DNA of 64,000 nt from the NCBI GenBank assembly GCA_027574665.1, contig CM050650.1, forward strand, positions 51,505,304-51,569,303. Direction: 5' to 3'. A program made the position numbers and the translations under genes. Shown here piece after piece: positions 35,701 to 50,700 of the stretch. Under the pieces are notes generated by a model. The model saw nothing but the letters and a program-made list of their open reading frames with translations. It was not told where the DNA came from and made no database searches. The stretch is from Rhynochetos jubatus. Its lineage: Eukaryota; Chordata; Aves; Eurypygiformes; Rhynochetidae. Position 1 is the stretch's first letter. Every line of letters starts with the position of its first letter.

Positions 35701-38700
35701 AAGGGGAACACACAAAGCTCTCCCTTTTCAGTCACTGAGAAGTAAAGGTATATCCCCTTAATGACATGCGGCAGAATAGCAGGCATACAGGCTTTGGCTG
35801 TGGCCCTGAATATGGGTACTTCAATACTGAAGAAAAGCCATAGGCAGACAACAGAAATATTGAAACACAGTCTAAATCCAATTAGAAAACTAGGATGTAG
35901 TATGCAATTAGCTACAGTCACCCCTACAGAAAAGTTGCACTCTGTCTTCTAGGAGATACATGTAGACATTGCAGATTAGTAGGGTGCACATGATTTAAGA
36001 AACTCCGTGTTTCCATTGATGTATGCAAAATCAGTGTTGCTTCCCTCCTATGACAACAAACCCTCATATATTTTAAAGGTAAAAAAAATCTGACAAGTTT
36101 TTATACATAAAGAACACGTCTGCTTCAATCTCACCTGGCGGACACCGATCCCCTCCTGTGTACTGCAAGATGACCGTTTCATCCTGGTGGCTATAGTCCA
36201 GTTTCATTTCCCTTATGTTTCCAAAGGATGATGCACCACTTTTAGATGTCAGACACACCGCCCCATCCTTGCACTTTCCCTGGGGCATATCTGCTGCCTT
36301 ACTGCATACACCGATATGGTAACTGTTGAGTCCAGAAAATACCTGTGGGGACACCCAGAAGCATCACAGATAAGGCTGCCCCAGAGCCTACAGTCAATAC
36401 TTACAAGGAATCACCCGAGTGCTTTATAAACTAAGCCTCATGCAGCACTTGTATAATGCAGGAGGAAAATAGGATAACTAATTCTGTAAGTCTGGCCTTC
36501 CTTAAAGTGACAAAACTGCAGATAAAGTACTCCCACAGAACCAAGGATATAGTCTGTTCAGCAGACTTGTCATGTTCAGGATTCTGCCACAGGTTAAAGA
36601 TTTCTCCTTCCTTTCGTCATTAGTATATGCATGAATTTTCCTCAAAAACATTAAAAACCTAATCTTATTCTCTCTAATATTATTCCCTCTGTCAGACGCC
36701 ACACAAATATTAACACTGGCCACAGCTGCAGCACATGCCACAGTCTCCTCTCACCCCCCAGGACACTTAAAAGAAGCCCCTGGTTTGGTTTTAGAACTTG
36801 AAAAACAAAAACAAAGGATAGAAAGTCACACCACCAGAAGGTATTACCTCAAATGATCTTCCAGAAAGGCTGGTCAGGTTAAAAGTATAGTGTAGCTGTT
36901 CATCAGTCACAGAACAGCCTGAAGTCTTCACTTTATCCGGACACACAACTGGAGTTTCCCACTCAAACACAAAACTGCAGTCAAGTTTCCTTAGCATCTT
37001 TGGCTTTCCCTGTCACCAAAAACACAGCAAGATACATTGGGTTTAATTTGTGGGCAGTCTGTTGTTCTTTCTGTGCCCGCCCACCCCCAACAGTTGCCCT
37101 CAGCTACTACTGAGGCTGGACTTCACTGGCTGTACAACAAACACCATGCCTTCCTATAACAAGTAGTACCAAAAAAGCTACGAGTGAAGTACATTCTACC
37201 CAGCAACAGAAAACAATTAAAGCAGTAATTGAAGTACAGAAGCTTTCTTATTAGAGATTTTGATATTCAGCAGTATTGCAAGTAGCAATAAAAGTGAAAG
37301 CACTGTTTCTGCATGGTAGAGAATATAAAGAATGTTCAGTGAATTAAAGGTTAAGAAAGAATGCTGTTTCCTTTGTCATATTTTAAATAAAAATAAGAGT
37401 ATGGCCTGTGTAAAATCCAGAGCTACCTAGAGTTTCAGCTCATGCCCCACATTGATAGAAAACGGTTCCACTGAGCATCTTCAACAAGCTCTAGATTGTC
37501 AAACATCATACCTAAGCGCTTCTCTACAGCTTGTTAAAGCATTCAAAAAATTCAGGAAGTGTTAGATTCACACCATCGTGCAATCTCAATTTACTGTTCA
37601 CGTGACAACAGAAAATAAAAACGTAAGTATCTAGATGCAAATTCGTAAAGCTGTGTAAGGTTATGGAAAAGGCTGCAACACGGGAAACATTTCACAGCAG
37701 TAACTTTACAAACAGTTACACTGGCTCTTGTGTTAGCTTGTGGCACAAGTACAAGCTTTTGGACCTAGACAAGGTGCAGCATAAGTTTAACGCCAGCAAT
37801 AAGTTATCACTACATTGCTCCAGTGGAATCTGATCCTTGAAACCATCAGAACCTGCTACGCTGAACCTGAAGTTCACGCGCTATGAAATTTTACCTGGTT
37901 AAGAATATAAATACTAAAGTATTTAAGTGGTTAACAGTACAAATACTAAGTATATTCCTTGTTGAAACAAGCCCATCCTTACATGCTAGAAATAAGTCCT
38001 TGATGTAGTTTTAAACAAAGCTAACACTGGCTACTATCCACTTCCCACCGCACTCCAACATCAACATGAGTTTAACGGATGTCTTACCAAACTGGTTCCT
38101 TGGCTGCAGTGAAATACAATAAGAGAAGTATAGTTCAATTTGTTGTTCATCTGACAAGGAGTAGTGCTGTTGTAAGTGATGTAAACTTCATTTACTGCCT
38201 CATTTAACTTGGGAGGTTCAGTAATGCGACCAATATCCTACACAAGCAAAAATATGTATTAAGAGACAAATAAAACACACCTAGATTTCATATCAGCCCA
38301 GAGATCCAGATCTATTCAGAATCATCTGTTTGATTTACATGGGAGAACAACTATTGCACTTTTGAAAACTGCATTCCATACTCAAAGTTGTTTTATTTCA
38401 ATCCTAACAAAACAAACTGAGCAGCTCAAAACACAGTTTGATTAAGCTTGACAAAAGACAGGGAGGTGCTGCATCTTACAGGTAGACTCTTCTTTAAATC
38501 ACTGTGCCAAAATAGCAACACATCACTTAATTGTTAATACTACACTATTTTTGAGTAAGGTCCCTAGATCAATGGGGAAGTTCATGGAAAAGAATCTCAG
38601 CTTTTCATGTGCATCTTCTACAGCTCACAAACAAGCCATCAAAAGAACCTACATCTCAAGGTAACACCACCACCAAGGTAACCAATATTCTGCCACAGGC

Positions 38701-41700
38701 TTGCTTGCTATTCATGCACCTGTAAAGTTCTTACATGAAAGTACTAAATGCAATCTGGAGCATGCTAGGACATACTCTGCTTTATATTTATATATCATGG
38801 GATCAAGCATGCCATTTCTATGCTGCAGAATGGCAGATTAAAGCATTCTGCTTCCCAGCCTCCATATTTCGCACATGGCACTACTTGAATTCCAGTGATT
38901 ATTTTTTTTCAAGACAGGAAGATACTTCTTCATAGGTAGAAATGATGAAATGAAATTGTGCAGGGTAGATTTTTATTTTGTATTTCATTTCTTTCACCCA
39001 CTGTCAAATATCTGGTTCAAATCAGGTCTCTAGGCAGGGATACTGTTTTAAACTAGGAAGGAAATGCACAATTCAGTGATTCCAGGCATAGTACTTACTA
39101 CTGGTGATTCATTAACAGGAACCATGCAAACAGCTGCTCCAGGTGGGCAATTGACATCTTTGATAGGATTGAGAGGCTCACAAATGTTGATGTAGAAGTC
39201 TGGAGAAACATCTGTTATACCTTCATCCACAAATGCCTCGTAATACCCAGTGCGATGGATCAGAGGAGACAGGTCAATAACGGAACTGCCATTCAATACC
39301 GAGCACTTCACCTACAAGGAAGTATGTTTTATTGCTCTTATTCTTTCACTATTTGCTTTGATTTGTTGACAGACGTCCTGTCCTTCACAGAGCCAGAAGT
39401 GTGGCTGCATTTAAGACGTTTTAAGTTTAAGTAAAGCAGCATTTGTTACAATTGTCGTTTGTCTACAGATACTGAACACCTACGAGCTACTGATGAAAAA
39501 CCTCAATCATTTAAACATTCTTATGGAATAAAGTCCATATCAGAACAGCACCAAGATGTAAAGCTCTGGCATGCATACTTCAGCATACGTCGTCGGAATG
39601 TCTTCAGAAGATTGGTAAATCCCACAGTTCCTTTCTCTTCCCATCTCCCACACCTCATCGGGCCATCTCCAATAAACAAGCTTGGTTATAACAATGTAAG
39701 GTTACTGTACTGCAAGTTGATGGCTTGAGCACTGCGTTTCCTCAGAACCTAAGTTTCATGCATTCTTAAAAGTTCCTAAGTCTACTGACAGCCTACCTGG
39801 AATTCAGGAAGTCTGTTCTTGTGTAGGTATTAGATAAGGAGCAACTAAGAAAATTACCATTTAATTTCAGGACAAAATCATTGCTGTTACCTAGCTATCA
39901 CCATGCTGAAATAGCTGGGGTCACCGTGGATATACTGTGAAAAGTGATCAGAAATGCACAAACTATCACCGAAAAGTGTTAACAGGCTAGAAAACAGTGG
40001 GTTTAGGCACTGTTGATTTGTATTGCAGCATGGTACACGCCACTGAAGGGGAAAACAGAGCTATGTTTAACAGAACTCTTACAAAACAAGGAGAGGACAT
40101 GTGACAGTTCCTGCTGGGGAAAACTGGAAAATGTCTTTCCTAAATGGAAGAGAGCGCTGTGGTAGTACTAAGACAGTGATGAGGAGGAAAAACAACTTGT
40201 CACAGAGAATGACAGTCACACTACAAGTAATCAAGGCAGAGAAAGGAATGTTAATGCAGATTCACAAAAGGTAATGTTCAGGTGTTAAGAAGAGATCTGA
40301 ATCTACCCTATATCTCATTTAGCTTTCTATTCCTATTGCTGGCTTTTACTCTGTGCACTCAATACTAGTAACAATTTAACTGGTGAAAATTAGGTAAGAC
40401 TAGCTCAAAGTATTGTCTGGAACATGAGTTCATCTGGAGTTGACCAAATTACACTATTACAGCACGTGTTACACAGCATAGGCAGATCCTAAACTCATGC
40501 TGTCATGGTTTATCTGGTTTTGCACTGAGCAAACTGATCATACACTTGCCTGGCCTGTAGTCACTTGCTTAGAAACAAAGCCTATCCCCATACACAGAGA
40601 TGCTGTCCATCCTCAATCTAAGCTCCCTTGGCCTGTCGCATTGGAGAATCCCAACCATCAATTCCCAAGAAGATGCCTCGTGACTTCCATTTGAGCTGTA
40701 CAGAAAAGCAGCCAAGTAGGTTCCACAGAGTGGTTATTATGAAGCATTAAACTTTTAACTTGACAGACCAGAAGTTTGCCAAGTATTTTTCATCCCTGCT
40801 GAAAAAAAGTCAGTAAGAAAAGGATTTGAGAACGTTTCTATGAACTTGGGTTACGTACTACAGGAAGAGAACTTTCCCTCAAGGAATTTAAAACATACAC
40901 TGCTATTATGCTTAACCCTCCCTGAAATTTAGTCCCACAAGTGTTTTCTGTAGAAGTAATTCTTACCTCTTCCTCACAAGCCAAGGAAGTATGCCAGGAG
41001 AAGTAACTGGTGCATGTCTGCTCGTCAAAAGACAGAAAAACAGGCCAGCTGTCATCTCCAGCATCAGACTTGCATACAAAGCTAAAATAGCTCTTGTGCT
41101 TCAGATGGGGGTCTGAAGGGCAAGGATCTCCACCTTCATAGACAAGCTTTAACACTTGATCTTCGTAAGTTAAAGTTTTACTCGGTTTGCCAGCATTAAT
41201 TGGTTTTGGACCACCAGTGATGCAGACAGCTAAAATAAAACAAGAAAAATGAACAAGCAGACCACGTCTGATGTAACTGCCCTTTAGAACTGCACCTTAC
41301 AATGTGAACAGCAGGAAACTTAGAATTTTAGTCTCACTTTTATCTTCCTATACAAGACAGGCTTTTTCACACTGTCCAGAGTTGCCATTATACTGAGCTG
41401 AACTGCACTGAAACAAAGACCAAATACTGTCTTTAATACTTCATTAACCAGCAGAATGTACCACATCTAATCAGGTTTAAGTAATCACAGAGCAGTGTTC
41501 GGTTATCACAACTCTAAAAACCAAGAGATTAACACAAAGTGTATAATCTGGTTGACATACTTTTATTAAGATGCCTCTTAAAAACCCAATTAATCTGTAT
41601 TTTCTTCTAACTACACAAAAATAATTTTTAAATTCACAAACAATACTCCTGTTTTAGCATTTCATATCTCACATTCAGCTTGACAGAAGAGATAATTCAA

Positions 41701-44700
41701 TTTGCTAGTAAGCAGTTTAAAATACAAGTTAACTTCTACTGATGTTTCAGAAGCATCCAAAACAGAACAAAGCTAGAAAGGGGGTTGGCAAGGGTCTGAA
41801 GTGCAGACACACTACAGTAACACATCACCATAGAGCAACTCTTGTGCTCAGTTCACTCTAGCTGGAAGGTTGTGAAAAGCAATAAGTTACAAGAGCCAAG
41901 AAGTGCAGTAGAAGTGTCTACACTCCTGCCCTCGTGCCCAAAAGAATACCCGTTCAGACCTAAAGGGATTGGACTGGAAAGCGAGACCACGTAATTTCAG
42001 AGACACTTTCATAGAAATACATCATTTGTTAAAACAGTTTCAGGACATTTTCTTAGCCATTTCAGCCACACAGCTGTTCTCTTCCCTTCTTCCACATTTG
42101 CAGTAAAACCTGCCCCTCACATTTTACTGTAAAGTTGAGCATAAGGATTTCCTTTGGGTACCCTATAGTCAGGGGTTACAGTATCAGAGGGGTAAGATGC
42201 TTACCAGCTGCATCAGCACATGTACTTTTAGCTTCAGCACAAACATTCAATTCAATTTTCCTGTTGTGTGAGTCATTGATGGTATAGCCATACGCTCGCT
42301 TTAGTGATGTCAAGTCAAAGAGGTGGCCTGTAGGCAGATCAGGGAATTATTTCATCTTCAGATCCAGAATAGAGGCATTTCTTTGTATCAAAATTTTCCA
42401 GTAAATTAATTTAGGAAACCTCTACTTGCCTGCTAGCTTAGCAACACAAACAGTTACTAATTCTTATTGATAATTAGAGGTAAAACCAGTTTCAGATCTA
42501 TAGACTATTTGTGTTCCAAGGGACACTGCAGTACCTTGCAAGATATTCTATCCACCAATAAGCTTGTTGGTCACTATCCAGAGGATGCCCTACACTGCCC
42601 TTTTCTAATGAAGTGTCTCAAGAACACAAACAGTGGTGCTGCTTCCAGCAGCCTCTTTCACACACAAAATCCTGAGGCCTCCTCCTTACCTGTTGCAGGA
42701 TTGGTTACCCTACAGTCATTTTGCACATTGCTTTTAAGAGGACACGCAGCAGCAGTGAACCATAAGAAGGTATATTCACAATCTTCAATGGCCGTTATAA
42801 GTTCTGGCTTTGATTCCTAAACATGAGACAGTGGAGAGAGCAACATTTCTGTAAAGCAATACTTCATGCCACAGGGTTACCCGTGAAGCTGAGCTCCATT
42901 CAAATGCCAGTCCCAGGGTTTTAACAGACCATCGCAGTCCAACGAATTAACCAAAGGACAGAGTACTTAACTCTGACTATTTCAGATACACAACAGTACC
43001 ATCAGGAGCACTAAAATTGTTAAGAGGAACACTAAAGGCAGCCTAGTTGGGCAAAAGAAAATCCAAAAGGTGAGGGTATAACACCCCACCAAATAGAAGA
43101 GTACTTAACAGCAAGGCATACAGATTTGCAAAAGTTGAGAAATACACAGCCAATAGCATCGTTTACTACTTGAGACACTTCCCAATCTACAATACATTCA
43201 TCTTCAAGACACAAAACAATCTGAAGCTATTACAGATGATAAAATCTGTGCTAGCACAAATTGTATAAGAAGTATCTTAAACTGCTCAGCATCTAAAGTT
43301 CAAGAACTTGTAAGTCAGTCTGTTTACAAGACAGACTCCCATCCAACTACAGATGATTAGGGAATGGATAAGAACTGCCCACCATTCTCCATACACATGC
43401 AGTCATATGAACAACTCATGAAAACTTAAAATCCCAAAAGAAGGAGCCCACTTACAATTTTGTTTTCATCACACTTGAGGCGCAGTATTGTTGTTTTCCT
43501 GCGAATTTTATCTGGACACTGCTCCCCATTAATGTATTTCAGAATAGAAATACCATTTTCCCATCGAGGACCATCAGCCACTTCCCCAAGACTTGTACAT
43601 TTTGCCCCCTCCATGAGGGAAGCAGCAGCATCAGAAGGACAGGAACCTATATGGATGAGCAAAAACCACATTATTACTCCAAATGCTATTATGGCTTACT
43701 TGTATGGAATAAAACCCCACTACTCTACTTTCAGGTATGTCATGGCTGACCTCTCTCTCAGGCACTGTCCAAACCACACTCACTGGAGCAGTCCCCCCAC
43801 CACACCCCCCAAAAATCACAAGTACCAGCCAACTGCCACACTTCACTCACGGTGGTCACACAGAAAGTAGTCGCAGCTACTACTGGGGGAGTAGACTACT
43901 ACACAGGGTGAAAGGCTGGAGTCTGTTACCTGCTTTGAAGATAACAACTCACACCAAAAGATTATTTTAATTTTTAAAAGCTACAGCAGACTTTGGATAA
44001 GGATGGAGTGCTGCAGTTATGCAGAGAAAATAAGAGCTGCTAGACAATTTTATCTGCCAGACAGACGAGAAATCAGGCCCTTCCCTCTAGTGCTGAAATT
44101 ACAACACTGTCTCCACATACTCTGCTTTGTAATTTTTTCACTCTGAACAACCAGCACCACTGTCCTACCATTTGATTCCCCTAGCTACAACAGGAATATA
44201 TTTTTATTTTGCTCTTACGTGCAGCACCATATGGTACTAAGGGCTTGCAGACATTAATATAGTATTTCTGCGAAGAAGCCAATAGTGTAATTGCCTCCCA
44301 ATTCTCTCTATGCCGTGTCAGAGATGAAAAGTCATAGAAGTTTCCTTCAGCATCCCTGTAAGGAAGACAAAGGATTCAAATAAAGAGGCACTTTAAAAAA
44401 AAATCAAGTAATAGTAAGTTACAATTCTTATGTTACTATAGTGACTTTTAAGCTAACTCCATAAGCAGAGTATTATGCTGGAAAAAGAAACCTGCACCAG
44501 CCACTGCTTCCTACAAACCTTCAATTTGGAAGAGATCTATCACAGCATCAGTGATCCCCATAGTAACTGTTCACATGCACACAGCCCTCAACTAGTGCAA
44601 GAGTAATTCTGACTTCAATGAAGCAGGCAGGCTGTCCATGCACGGCAGGCACACACACCGTTAGTGTATTGTTTTCCCTTAGGGTAGAAACCTATCCTGA

Positions 44701-47700
44701 TGCCAGATGGCCAAACTCTGGGCCAATTATTAGACACATTTGACCCCACTTATCAAATCTTAATGAGCTACACTTGGTTGTGACAGAAATAGATGACATT
44801 TTTCCTGGAGCTTTGTTTGGTGGAAGTTCCAAACAGACAGCAGTTGTACTATTGTTTAAATCGGCTATAGTTAAATAATAACTACACACTTGTAACAACC
44901 TAACTTACTCAGAGTCCAACCATCAATAACTGCATACCCAACAGTTCACTTTGATATAAAGCTTATTCCCCCAGAAGAAGCTGAAAGAAAGTATTTTTCT
45001 CCAGTGAAAGTAGTTTTAGGAATTACAGGTCACAAAAGTTACTTAAAATATATTACGCTGGCATCGAACATCACATTAGCTGGTTACCAAGTCAAAACAC
45101 AACGGCTCAAGTGAAGTGTTGCACTGAGTTACCATAAGGTTGTATTTGTTCCTGTCATCGTACAGCTCCATTTTAATATTCTGGAAAAAACACACTTACT
45201 TGTAGGAACACTCAGTAGATTTAACAGGTGGGCAAGCATACTGAGTGTGCCATTCAAACATGTAGGTGCAATCTGGAGTTTCCTTCAAAAATATAGGCTG
45301 AAAAAAACAAAACATAAAAGGAATGTACCTTCTCATTTAGACATGCTGAAGCTACCAATATGTCTCAGTCTTGCTTCAAGAAGATCCAGGAACCTGTACG
45401 TACATATTCTCAGAGCCACACTATGCCTCTGACCAGCTAAAAGCATGGTTTCTCCCAAACCTGTTTATCCACATGCACACTTCTGACAAAAGGGCAGCCA
45501 CTAGGAGCTTCTGCCTCCTCCATGAAACACACAGAAGAGCAAAAGTAACTGTAGACACCACTGTTTAATAACAGAAAGAAAAGCACCAGTACAGAGAAAG
45601 ATACTAAAAACAAGTAGCCAACTTATTTTGGTCTGGCCAGGTAATACACCTGCTTTCCTGGAGACTCATCCTTCTACCTTTTAGTTCCTAAAAAGTAACA
45701 GCTGTTACTTCTGGGAGAACATGCCTTCCCCACATCTCCAAGAGCTTTGCTAATGATAGGCATCCCTTAAAGGAAAATGCCCTAACTTTCCTGGGGCATG
45801 GCAAAGGTACCATCCATAAATACAAAATTCAAAACATTCCTCATTTTTATTACCTCACAGGACCTTTCAATCTCCTGCATAATCTATAAGTGATTAGGCA
45901 GTCCTCAAAGGAAGCTAGTTCATGTTTTTCAACTTACACTTCCACACATTAGGAAGCAAGCAACTCTGGAAGGCAGTATGTACAGGAAGCATGTTTTGAA
46001 ACTAACCTCAGATGTGGTCTTGTCACAATAGAATAATATGGCAGTTGACCTTTCGTATACTTTATGACATTTTTCTCCACTGGTGTAATTAATCATTATC
46101 AAACCATTTTTGAAAGTCAATTTTTCCGTCAGCAAGCCTAGAAGCAAAGAGTTGAGAAAAGTAACCAGCTAATCCAGTGAATACACGACTGCAGTAATGT
46201 CTCTGGCAACAGGGTTACACAGACAGCGATAACACGCACAATAAAGCGCTGACAGAAAGAACTCTATCTTGCTCTAAAACTTGCGACCTAGATGTTGAAT
46301 GAGCACTACTCCAGTACAGTAGGGCTGAGCTCATCCCTAACTGGGCGTCAAGAACTATATACGTGGCATTTTATTTGCACACGAAGCAAAAGCAGTAGGG
46401 TACTTTAAATCATTAAACAAATGCACAAGTTTAGCAAGAACCCCTCTGTATCTCGTAGCAGCTCCAGTTACACCCTGGTTAATCTTCCCATTCTCTACAT
46501 CCCTTAGCGATCGTGCTATACCTGCTACTTTTCTGAAAGTATGGTCCATCTTCTTTACTTGACACGATGACACCGCATGATCTAGTTTGCAAGGTTCTGT
46601 TATTTCTCCACAGACTCTGAAGTAGTAGTCATACTCATCTGTACTCACTTTTATGTCTTTATTGGAAAGTGGTTTCAGGTTATAAGTATGACCATACCTT
46701 GGATCTTTCACCTGGCAATCCGTTCCTTTAAAGAAATGTTAAGAATTTAAAATACAGTTCAATATCTATGAGCCATGCCAAATACACTTAGGACAATTAA
46801 GGCTTACTGGCACAGGTAAGGCCACAAAAATTAGTAGCTGGCACTTTAGGGCAGTGTCACTGAAGAACCAGTATAGTCCAGCTAAGCAGCCCATTTCAGG
46901 AAGTCACCAATATCTAGAACTGAGACTAAGCTACAAAACAGAACATTTCTTTTATAACTACTTGTAAAGCAAGATGCAAGTGTCACACTGTAGTGCAAAA
47001 ACTACCTCAGAGTGGCCCCACGGGTTCTTCCTTCAGCCATGCTGAAGGTTAAGTACAGAACCAGAGTCACTAAGTCCAGCACTTGCTTAATTATCTGTAA
47101 AGAACAGCAAGGTCACAAGGGCAAAGCAAAAGTTGTCCTAGATGTCAGTCTTGGATCTTCTTTTAAGAGCCATGAAGTTTGCTGAGTTAGGAAATAAATG
47201 ATCATAGGAAATGTTAGCTACATCTTATGGGTCTACCATGATGCATATAGGAAAGGTTTAGGAAAATTCTAGTTTCATGAGTCTAATCAGCTGATACACA
47301 TCAGTAACTTTGCTTCTGATCCACTCCTCAGCTTTAAAGTGACTCTTTACTCAATATTCTGAAGCTTTTAAAAAAACCAAATTGTATCACATGATTATTA
47401 AGTCCCCCTCAACCATCCAACAAGTCGGTACCAAGTTAAAGAGATCCCATCAGTTTCCCTCCCTTCAAAACTGCAACTCTTGTCACCAGTGTCCTGAACA
47501 GTAGTTGCGTGCTACAGAGCAGTAACTCATCAACATTCCTCTTATGCACCAAGAGAATCTGGCAGTTTCAATAACATCTAGGGCTGTTGCAACAGATTCC
47601 CTCACAGGAAGTCTGGATGTTATAAGGCATTATCTGCACGTTGCAAAACAAAGCCTGCAAAGGCAGAGAAGACAGGTACCAGAACTAGAACCTGTGATTC

Positions 47701-50700
47701 CTTCTTGCATGTCCTGGAGTCAACTGTAACTCTGACACTGTCCCCACTGGTCTCTCCCCCATTGTCTAACAAAGGTCAAGGTTACAGTACAGCTTCCAGC
47801 CTACAGTGGGGGACAGGGAACGACTTGCCAGGCATGGGATCAACTGAGTTCTCGTGAAACCCAATGCTTTTCTAAGATTTAAAAGACACCAGGAAGTCTA
47901 CCTGTGATTTAACAAGGTAGTGCCATGATACATGAGAGAGTGTTATCACTTTATTTTCCTTCCCTAGGGAGGGAAGTACATTTGCCTGTCACCCTGACTT
48001 GTACTTTTCGTGTTAGACGCGACTCTTAGTTGGCTTAAAGCTTGGAACAGACATCCCTCCGCACCCCAGCACCTTTTACAGAAAGATTCACAGGGCAAGA
48101 ACAAACACAGCTTCACTATATGTTTACTTCTTATACAGATGTTTGGTATTTTAAAGCTCAAATACCTACACATACCTTCTGCTTTGTGAACAGGACATGC
48201 TGCCAAGGTTCTCCAAACAAATACAAACTCACAGTCATCCTCTTGTTCAAACACCGGCGATCCCTACAGAAAAAGACCATACGAAGGAGCCTTACTAACA
48301 ATTCCATCGCGAGTCTCAAAACGTACATGCAGAATCCCTTTTTTATTGCAGTTACGCAGTCTAAGATATCTCTTATCAAATTTCAGTACTGATTTTCATT
48401 AGAGCAGCTTTTGGTGGCTCACAGGATTCCACGACAGAGCTCACTGTTGTGTTCAACAGGCTCAGGAAAGCAGTTGTAAGGAGACACAAGGGAAAAGCCT
48501 GTATACAGACACTACTTTTCAGAACCAGCCTGTCTATTCCAAGAGGAAGAAACACTGTCTATTTTGTTATATTGAGCCCAAGCTCTAAAATCCTCATTAA
48601 TAGCAGCTGGCACAGAAAATTACCATTGTTTGATCACACTGGAAGATTATATGTGTAGAATAACGCTTATTATCTTTGCACGTGTCACCATTCAAGTAGA
48701 TAATGCTTAATGACCCATCAGTAGCAGCCTGTGGGTTTATCTGAATGACTCCGAGGTTCTGGCTTTTGTCAGCGTATTTCACACAAGATCCTATGGCGCC
48801 ACCTACAGGAAACAGAAAAAGTCTGTATTTTAGCTCAAAGCTTTGACAACTGGAGTTCACTTCAGTGAGAAGTAACGGGGAAGCAGTAACAGAGCTTCAA
48901 GCATTAAAGCAGATTGTCTCAAACTCCTGAAACAGAACACAACAGAAGTGTTTTCATAAATATGCTAACGATATTGTGTGCCTAAAGCCTTTGAGGAATA
49001 GGACAACTTACTGTCCTGCATTCACTGAAGTCTTTAAAACTGCACTAACTTATCTGCTCCCACAGACTGATAGAAGACTACAGCAACAGGTTAAATAAAT
49101 CAAACTGGCAGTAGAAGTGCAGTAAGACAGGCATATGCTTCTCATTCTAGCCTCACTCAATTAGGAAGCTTCAACATCATTTAACTGTATTTAAAAAAAA
49201 AAAAGAAAACCACAAAATAATCAAGAACACAGGCAAATACCACCTTCAGTGCATTTTTCCCAAATGCATTCCCCCACGTCATCTACAAAAGTTCAGTGAC
49301 TGAACAAGCAGGATTCTAGAAATCCTCCTAAAATAACCAGGATGTCATTCTGCATATAAGGTCTTGTACCAAAAGTGACAAGTTAAGAAATGCTTGTCAC
49401 TTGGCTTACCAGGGCATCCAGACACATAGGGCAAAGGCTTGCAGACATTCAAGAAAAACGTTCGCTTCTTTGCTTCCTTTGAAGTGTCTATAGCAACCCA
49501 TGGCTCACCCTCTTTGCTCAAGTCACTTAAGTCGTACTCATTGCCAGCAGCATCTGAAAGAGATGCCATATGCACAGTAAGCTGAAAGACAATCTATCAG
49601 GTACTTACAGCAATACTGGGTTTCAAATTATACAAGTTTCACTGATGAATACACATAATTCAAAGTAATTTTCAGAATCACATTAGATCCATTGATAGAA
49701 GGTACTGATGCCATAAAAATGTCACTACACCAAAAATGCAGAGCTCCCTTGACAGTTACTTCCCACAGGTAACTACTCCACAATTCACAGGTGCATTTCT
49801 CCAGAGGCCAATACTATATTAACCCATTTTTTTCAGAGTTGGGTTGAAGTTGCAGCCAGTCATAATAAGGATTAAAGGTTTTCAAAGTAATTATCAGCTC
49901 TCATCGTTTATACCACTATGTTCCACAATAGTTTCTTGCCTGTCTTCGTAAGTTATGCCTGCTTCAAACAACTCATCTCCTCTCCCTCTCCACAACTTCT
50001 AGGAAGACTTCAAGTCTTACAAATATCTTCACAACAGGTATTGCTAAAGCCCTCCTCCACAGAAGTTTGCTGTTCAGTTAACCCTCCCACCATTTGTGGG
50101 ACAGAGTCTACCCAAATTCTAGGTATTTACCTGTAACCTGGCAGTCTACAGGAGCAGGAGCACAGGCCAGAGCTGTGTGAAACTCAAAGAAAGTATCATG
50201 GATGTCCAGCCCACTGTTTATCTCTTCACGCACAAACTTAAGCTCTCCAGGATATGAATCATTACAAATGAAAGTCACCATGAACATGTCCGATTTTCCT
50301 GTAAAACAAACACTTATTTGCTGCTGGTTCACTCAGGAATATTTGAATTTAAGTTCAAGTTAATACTTGACTTTAAAATTTTCTGATAGCTTCTATTACT
50401 ATCTGCTTCAAGGAACACACTAGCTCAGTGTTTATGGGTTAACTGGAAATACACAAGCCTTCTTTACAGCCCTGTGCTAAATCATCTACCAGTCACAACT
50501 GTTTCTCCAAATGGGAAACCAGAATGCCTTGACACATTTTAAGAGTGTAATTACCTTCACTGAACTGTGATTCCTAGGTCTTTGACATAATATATTTGAA
50601 GAAACAAAAAAACCCACTACGAAACACTGAGCCAGCTGTACCACCAACCTCTAAATTACATCACACACAGAAAACTTCTTACAAACGAAACGCCCAAACC

